DNA of 64,000 bases from Cymodocea nodosa (taxonomy: Eukaryota; Streptophyta; Magnoliopsida; Alismatales; Cymodoceaceae): the NCBI GenBank assembly GCA_036874045.1, contig CM072341.1:9808501-9872500 (forward strand), given 5' to 3'. Positions 59,580 through 64,000 of the stretch are shown here, in pieces; positions within the stretch are counted from its first letter, which is position 1; every line of letters starts with the position of its first letter. Under the pieces are notes generated by a model. The model saw only the letters and a program-made list of their open reading frames with translations, had not been told where the DNA came from and ran no database searches. The translations under genes were made by a program, and so were the position numbers.

Positions 59580-60840
59580 CTATATATTCATTTCATGCAT
59601 ATCCTCCACATTTAACCACAATTAGTTTTCCACTCTTCATGTCTTTTCTTTTTCCTTCATTGAAATATACACGTTCTAACTCACATTTTCCTCTCGAATT
59701 TTCTTTAATCATCAATCCTGGATCTCTGAAAAATTTCCTACAAAATAAATTTTCCATCAAGTGTAATAACAAGTCGTTGTGTTAATGTTAACTAAACGAG
59801 TAAAACAAGTAGATTTATAACTTAATGTATCTAATTTAACGAGTTCATCATGTGCTAAATCAGGTGACATGTATTGTAGCTAACTCAATGAACTAAGTTT
59901 GTGGTGTTACGCTAACTCAACGAACCAGCTTAACCTATATTTCAGAAGGTTAGATGCTAACTCATTGAAAAGTGTTTAAGTATTGGATAGTTAAGTTTTC
60001 AAAGTATCTAAAATACCTTTTTTTACCATAAAACTAGTGAGACGCATGTCGTGACTTGGAAACGTGACTTAAGTTATCTTTTGGAAGGTTAGACGCTAAC
60101 TATTCAAAATGAGTTTGAGTTTCGAATAGTTACACTTGCAAGTATCTGAAAATTGTTTGATAACTTACCGAACTAGTAATAAATAAATATTTTAAACAAT
60201 AAAGTATTTACCATGTGCAATAATAATAACTTTAAGTTTATGACACTAACCTAACGTGTTGCCTTAGTGTTCAATATGGCAACTCAACATGTGTAGTTAT
60301 GTTAACTTAACGAGTTAAACATGTCCAACTCACGTGATACAATATAACATTTGTAAACTTTAATTTTACCATATGCATAATACTAACTTAACGAGTTTGT
60401 CTCTTCGCTTTAACATTTTGTTCACTAGCTCAACGAGTTCTCACGTGACCTATTTTAACCTTTAAGCCTACAACTCAACGAGTTCTCACATGACCTTTTT
60501 ACAAATAAAGTACTAACACAATGAGTTGTCTTAACGTGCATTGTACATGATACAAAAAATGTAACTTTAAAACATATCATACTTTGCAATAAAAACACAC
60601 GTTAACTTAACATTTAGTTAAATGCAAAGTTAGTATAACTTAACAACTAGTTATTTAACTTAGCATAATTTCATATCGAATATAGACAAATATTTATATC
60701 AGTAAACTTTTTCTATATTAATTGATGTTCTTAATTTACTTTCACAAACAATAGTACTTGAGTAAATATGATTACATTCATTTAGCACATATCATCAAAA
60801 CAAAATACTCAACAGATACGGGTCATCCCAATAATAATCT

Positions 60841-62745
60841 CTACACTTCACTAAAAATCTTTCTATCAACAGAAGACCAATGAGGTGGTATTCTCTTTGT
60901 AACCAGATAATTTGCTATATCAGCATACCAAGGTTCAACATGAATAGATAACACCTGCTCATCTAGAAATGCATCGCTAATGGGTATACTTGAAGATTCT
61001 CCAATAGATAACCTAGAAAAATGGTCGGCAACTACATTTTCACAGCCTTTTTTATCTTTAATCTCCAAATCAAATTCTTGTAACAATAAAATCCATCGAA
61101 TAAGTCGAGCTTTCGCATCTTGCTTTGCCAACAAATACTTCAAAGCACTATGATCTGCATAAACAATAGTGTGTGATCTAACTAAATAAGGTCTAAACTT
61201 TTCCAAGGCAAACACTATTTCTAGAAATTCTTTCTCTATTACTATATAATTTTTCTAGGCATCATTCAATATTTTGCTTGCATAATAGATAACTCTGAGA
61301 AGCTTATCAATCTTTTGCCCAAGAATTGCACTTACAACATAATCAAATGCATCACACATCAACTCAAAAGGATGAGACCAATCAGGCGAATGAACAATTG
61401 GAGCTGAAGATAAGGCCTCTTTCAACTTCGTAAAAGCCATTTCACAATCTTGAGAAAAGTCAAACTTGTTATCCTTTGCTAGTAATCTACTTAACGACTA
61501 AGCAATCTTGCTAAAGTCTTTAATAAATCTTCTATAAAAACCAACATGACCAAGAAATGCTCTTACATCTTTCACAGATTTGGGTGGAGGTAAGTTTGCT
61601 ATTAAATCCACCTTTGCTTTATCTACCTCCAAACCTTTTTAGAAACTATGTGCCCTAAAACAATTCCTCATTTTACCATAAAGTGGCACTTTTCCTAGTT
61701 TAAAACTAAATTCTTCTTAATACACCTTTCTAACACTAATCTCAAATGATCTAAACAGGATCCAAAAGAAAATCCTAACATTGAAAAATCATCCATAAAT
61801 ACTTCCAAAGAATTTTCAATCATATCTAAGAAAATACCTATCATACATACATTATTGAAAAGTTGTAAGAGCATTGCACAATCCAAAAGGCATTTGCTGA
61901 AACGCAAAAGTACCAAAGGGGCACGTAAACGTTGTCTTCCCTTGATCTTCAAGTGGAACATGGATTTAATTATAACCTGAATAACCATCCAGACAATAAT
62001 AAAATTCTTGCCCTACCAGTTTCTCTAACATTTGATCCATAAAGGGTAATGGGAAATGATCCTTATGGGTGGCTTTGTTTAATTTCTGATAATCAATACA
62101 CACTCTCCACCTAGTTTGCATTTTGGTTGAAACCAATTCATTGTTATCACTCATAACCATAGTAATTCCACATTTCTTGGGAACAACCTGAATAGGGCTA
62201 ACCCAAGAACTATTTGAACTAGGATATATAATATCATGGTCCAACCACTTCACAATTTCTTTTTTCACAACCTCCTTAATATTTTCATTCAATCCCCTTT
62301 GGGGTTGTCTTGATGGAGCATAGGTAGGATCTAAATGAATTCTATGAGTACAAATAGAAGTGCTTATTCCTTTAATATTTGACATGGTCCATCCAATAGC
62401 TTTTCTATTTTCTTTAAGTACTATAATTAACTCAGCTTCTTGATCCTCAGATAAATGGGCAAAAACAATAATTGGCCACTTCTCATTCTCTCCAAGAAAT
62501 ACATACTTGAGATCTATGGGTAGAGGTTTAAGTTCTAAGTTAACTTGCTCTTCAGCAACAGCTTCTTCTTCCTCTACTCCTATTTCAACAAAATCCACTT
62601 GGTTATCTTCCTCAACTTCTATGCAAAGATCATCATCATAGTCACTTAGCACTAGAAAATTAACTTCTTCTTCAAAACAATAGCTAGAATCTTGAAGTAC
62701 ATGAATAAGGTTGACCACTGTCCACCATTTGATCTTGCATACCAC
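60841..62745 (-). pseudogene. Gypsy H reverse transcriptase and RNase H region
   Basis: RT: VKWLDHDIIYPSSNSSWVSP, RVCIDYQKLNKATHKDHFPL, catalytic FMDDFSMLG. RNase H: MCDAFDYVVSAILGQ, VYADHSALKYLLAKQD, ending VVADHFSRLS. An acidic spacer (EVEEDNQVDFVEIGVEEEEA) precedes RT. The region is broken. Confidence 0.85.
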
Positions 62746-63850
62746 TATCTACGTTGAACACATTAAGTTGTGTCTTCTGATCTCCACAAGTGATCTGCAT
62801 AAAACCTTCCCTGCAACCTATGTAAGCATCTATAGTTGTTAAAAAAGGTTGTCGTAAGATCAAAGATGCACTCTTCTTAAGATCCATAGTAGGTTGATTT
62901 TCTATCACTATGAAATCTATAGGATAAATGAAATTTTGAACTTTAATTAGGAGATCTTCTACTAGTCCAAGAGGTATTCTAAAAGATCTATCAACTAAGC
63001 AGATTACTATCCTTATTGGTTGCAAGCAATTTAACCCTAATTCCTCATAAATACTAGAAGGCATAACATTCACTGCGACTCCTAAATCTTGTAAAGCTCC
63101 TTCAAAAGTGGTGTTTCCTATGATGCACGAAATAGTAGGAGTCCCAGGATCACTATACTTTCTAGGGATATAATCATAAAAATAAGAACTACTTGCTTCT
63201 GCTAAGTTCACACTCTTAGGTATCTTCTTAACTCTTTTCTTAGTACATAAATCTTTTAAAAACTTAGCATGTGAGGGAACTTGTCGAATTAACTCTAATA
63301 ACGGTATGTTCACTCTCACTTGCTCAAAGGTCTCTCTAATTAAATCTATCTTATCACCTCTTGATTCAGCTCTTAATCTAGCAAGATAAGGAGCACTAAT
63401 AGATGATTCTAATGGGGCACTAACTACTTGCTTACACTTAGCATAATTAGGTATCACTATAGGTTCCTTAATTACTTTTTCACTTGAAGGATTGCAACAA
63501 GATTCATTAGGACCTAAAGAGATAGGAAATTCACTACTAGGCCTATTGACTTCCTTACCCAACCTTAAAGTAACAAAAGCATCCACTTGTGCTCCAAGGT
63601 CGTCACATGTTGCATCCAAATCAATTGGATCAACATGAAAAACACCCTTACTAGAATTACCAATAGATTTATCTTTACTAATACTCTCCAAGATTGCATT
63701 AAATTTAGCTATGCCTTCACTTAAATCAATACCAGATGTATGATAAGAAGTTTTAACATTACATGTAGATGCACACTCAAATGAATCACGATAAGCATAT
63801 TGTTTAGGTTGTGAAAAGTTATGTTCTTTGATTTTGTTTTTATGCTTATT
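62746..63850 (-). pseudogene. Gypsy H gag end and protease region
   Basis: A gag-type tail, then the Athila linker (NIPLLELIRQVPSHAKFLKD) and protease core (DLGVAVNVMPSSIYEELGLN, ICLVDRSFRIPLGLVEDLLI). No zinc knuckle or capsid is recognised before it. Confidence 0.8.
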
Positions 63851-63884
63851 GTTTAGGGTTGTTAAGTTAAATAATAAAAACTTG

Positions 63885-64000
63885 TATATCAATAATTACT
63901 TCTAGAAATAAACAAACAACCTTTCACACAAATTAACTATTAAATCCAATTTGCATTTTTAACTACAAGTGCACAGTGTATATTGTATTAGTGTGCAAGT
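63885..64000 (-). repeat. LTR end of gypsy H, cut by the window edge
   Basis: The reverse complement (ACTTGCACACTAATACAATA, then GTGCACTTGTAG, AAGGTTGTTTGTTT) matches the last 200 bp of F's LTR (35670-35760). Confidence 0.8.

Larger units (their letters stand above)
58064..60814 (-). mobile_element. Sirevirus E (Ty1/copia), left end covered by D
   Basis: Minus strand: 5' LTR 60814-59060, primer site 59057-59046, and gag from about 58860 to 58064, where Sirevirus D begins. Nothing further of E can be assigned. It lies inside gypsy H, whose RNase H-integrase region starts at 60815. The LTR has an extra block (59940-60170) also seen at 34070-34206. Confidence 0.85.
59060..60814 (-). repeat. 5' LTR of Sirevirus E
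   Basis: About 1.755 kb, the longest Sirevirus LTR here, TGTTGAG at 60814 to CCTACA at 59060. Modules lie at 59820-60590. Confidence 0.88.
60815..64000 (-). mobile_element. Gypsy H, Athila-like Ty3/gypsy, running off the right edge
   Basis: Minus strand: LTR from about 63885 to beyond 64000, then gag end and protease (63850-62750), RT (62745-61500) and RNase H (61440-60841), up to Sirevirus E. The Athila-lineage pol is clearly diverged from F's. No good Athila primer site and no capsid domain are seen between LTR and coding region. It is broken. Confidence 0.85.

Overview
The window reads as plant nuclear heterochromatin, probably from a eudicot with an AT-rich genome. Nearly all of it is nested LTR retrotransposons. 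The only recognisable host gene is a decayed F-box gene near the left end. I found no tRNA or rRNA gene, no CRISPR array, no organelle-derived block and no intact host gene. The host species cannot be fixed from the sequence.

Three LTR families are present. (1) A Sirevirus-like Ty1/copia family: LTRs of about 1.4-1.75 kb starting TGTTGAG and ending CCTACA, a primer site matching initiator-Met tRNA, gag with a CCHC knuckle, copia-order pol (protease, integrase, RT, RNase H), a long 3' untranslated stretch, an extra 3' ORF in the usual 'env-like' position, and several AAAAGGGGGAGA polypurine tracts. Copies here are called A to E. (2) Athila-like Ty3/gypsy elements: LTRs starting TGTTTAGAATG, a tRNA-Asp-type primer site, and in element F also a 3' accessory ORF. 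Copies here are F, G, H and the left-end pieces. (3) A third family seen only as one solo LTR, called S.

Layout. 1-4342: inverted gypsy LTR pieces around an F-box pseudogene. 4343-7545: a reduced gypsy element, plus strand. 7546-8276 and 32351-33438: gypsy G (minus strand, gag), split by Sirevirus A (8277-32345, GTTAA target duplication). A is split by Sirevirus B (15444-28727, minus strand), which is split by solo LTR S (17043-18656, CATAT duplication). 33439-34206: a Sirevirus LTR cut by gypsy F. 34207-44326: gypsy F, the most complete gypsy here. 44327-60814: a chain of minus-strand Sireviruses, with C in D's 3' ORF, D in E's gag, and E in gypsy H (60815 to the window end).

Most notable: the 3' ORFs of the Ty1/copia and Ty3/gypsy elements share a homologous C-terminal domain although their polymerases belong to different superfamilies. 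LTRs of all three families are also built from shared short inverted-repeat modules (CGTTGAGTTA...TAACTCAACG and GGATAGTTA...TAACTNTCCGA) with G-boxes (CACGTG). Similar modules lie just upstream of the 3' ORF in both superfamilies. Together this suggests modular exchange of an accessory gene and regulatory DNA between unrelated retroelements. All elements are treated as fossils. Every coding region is broken to some degree.
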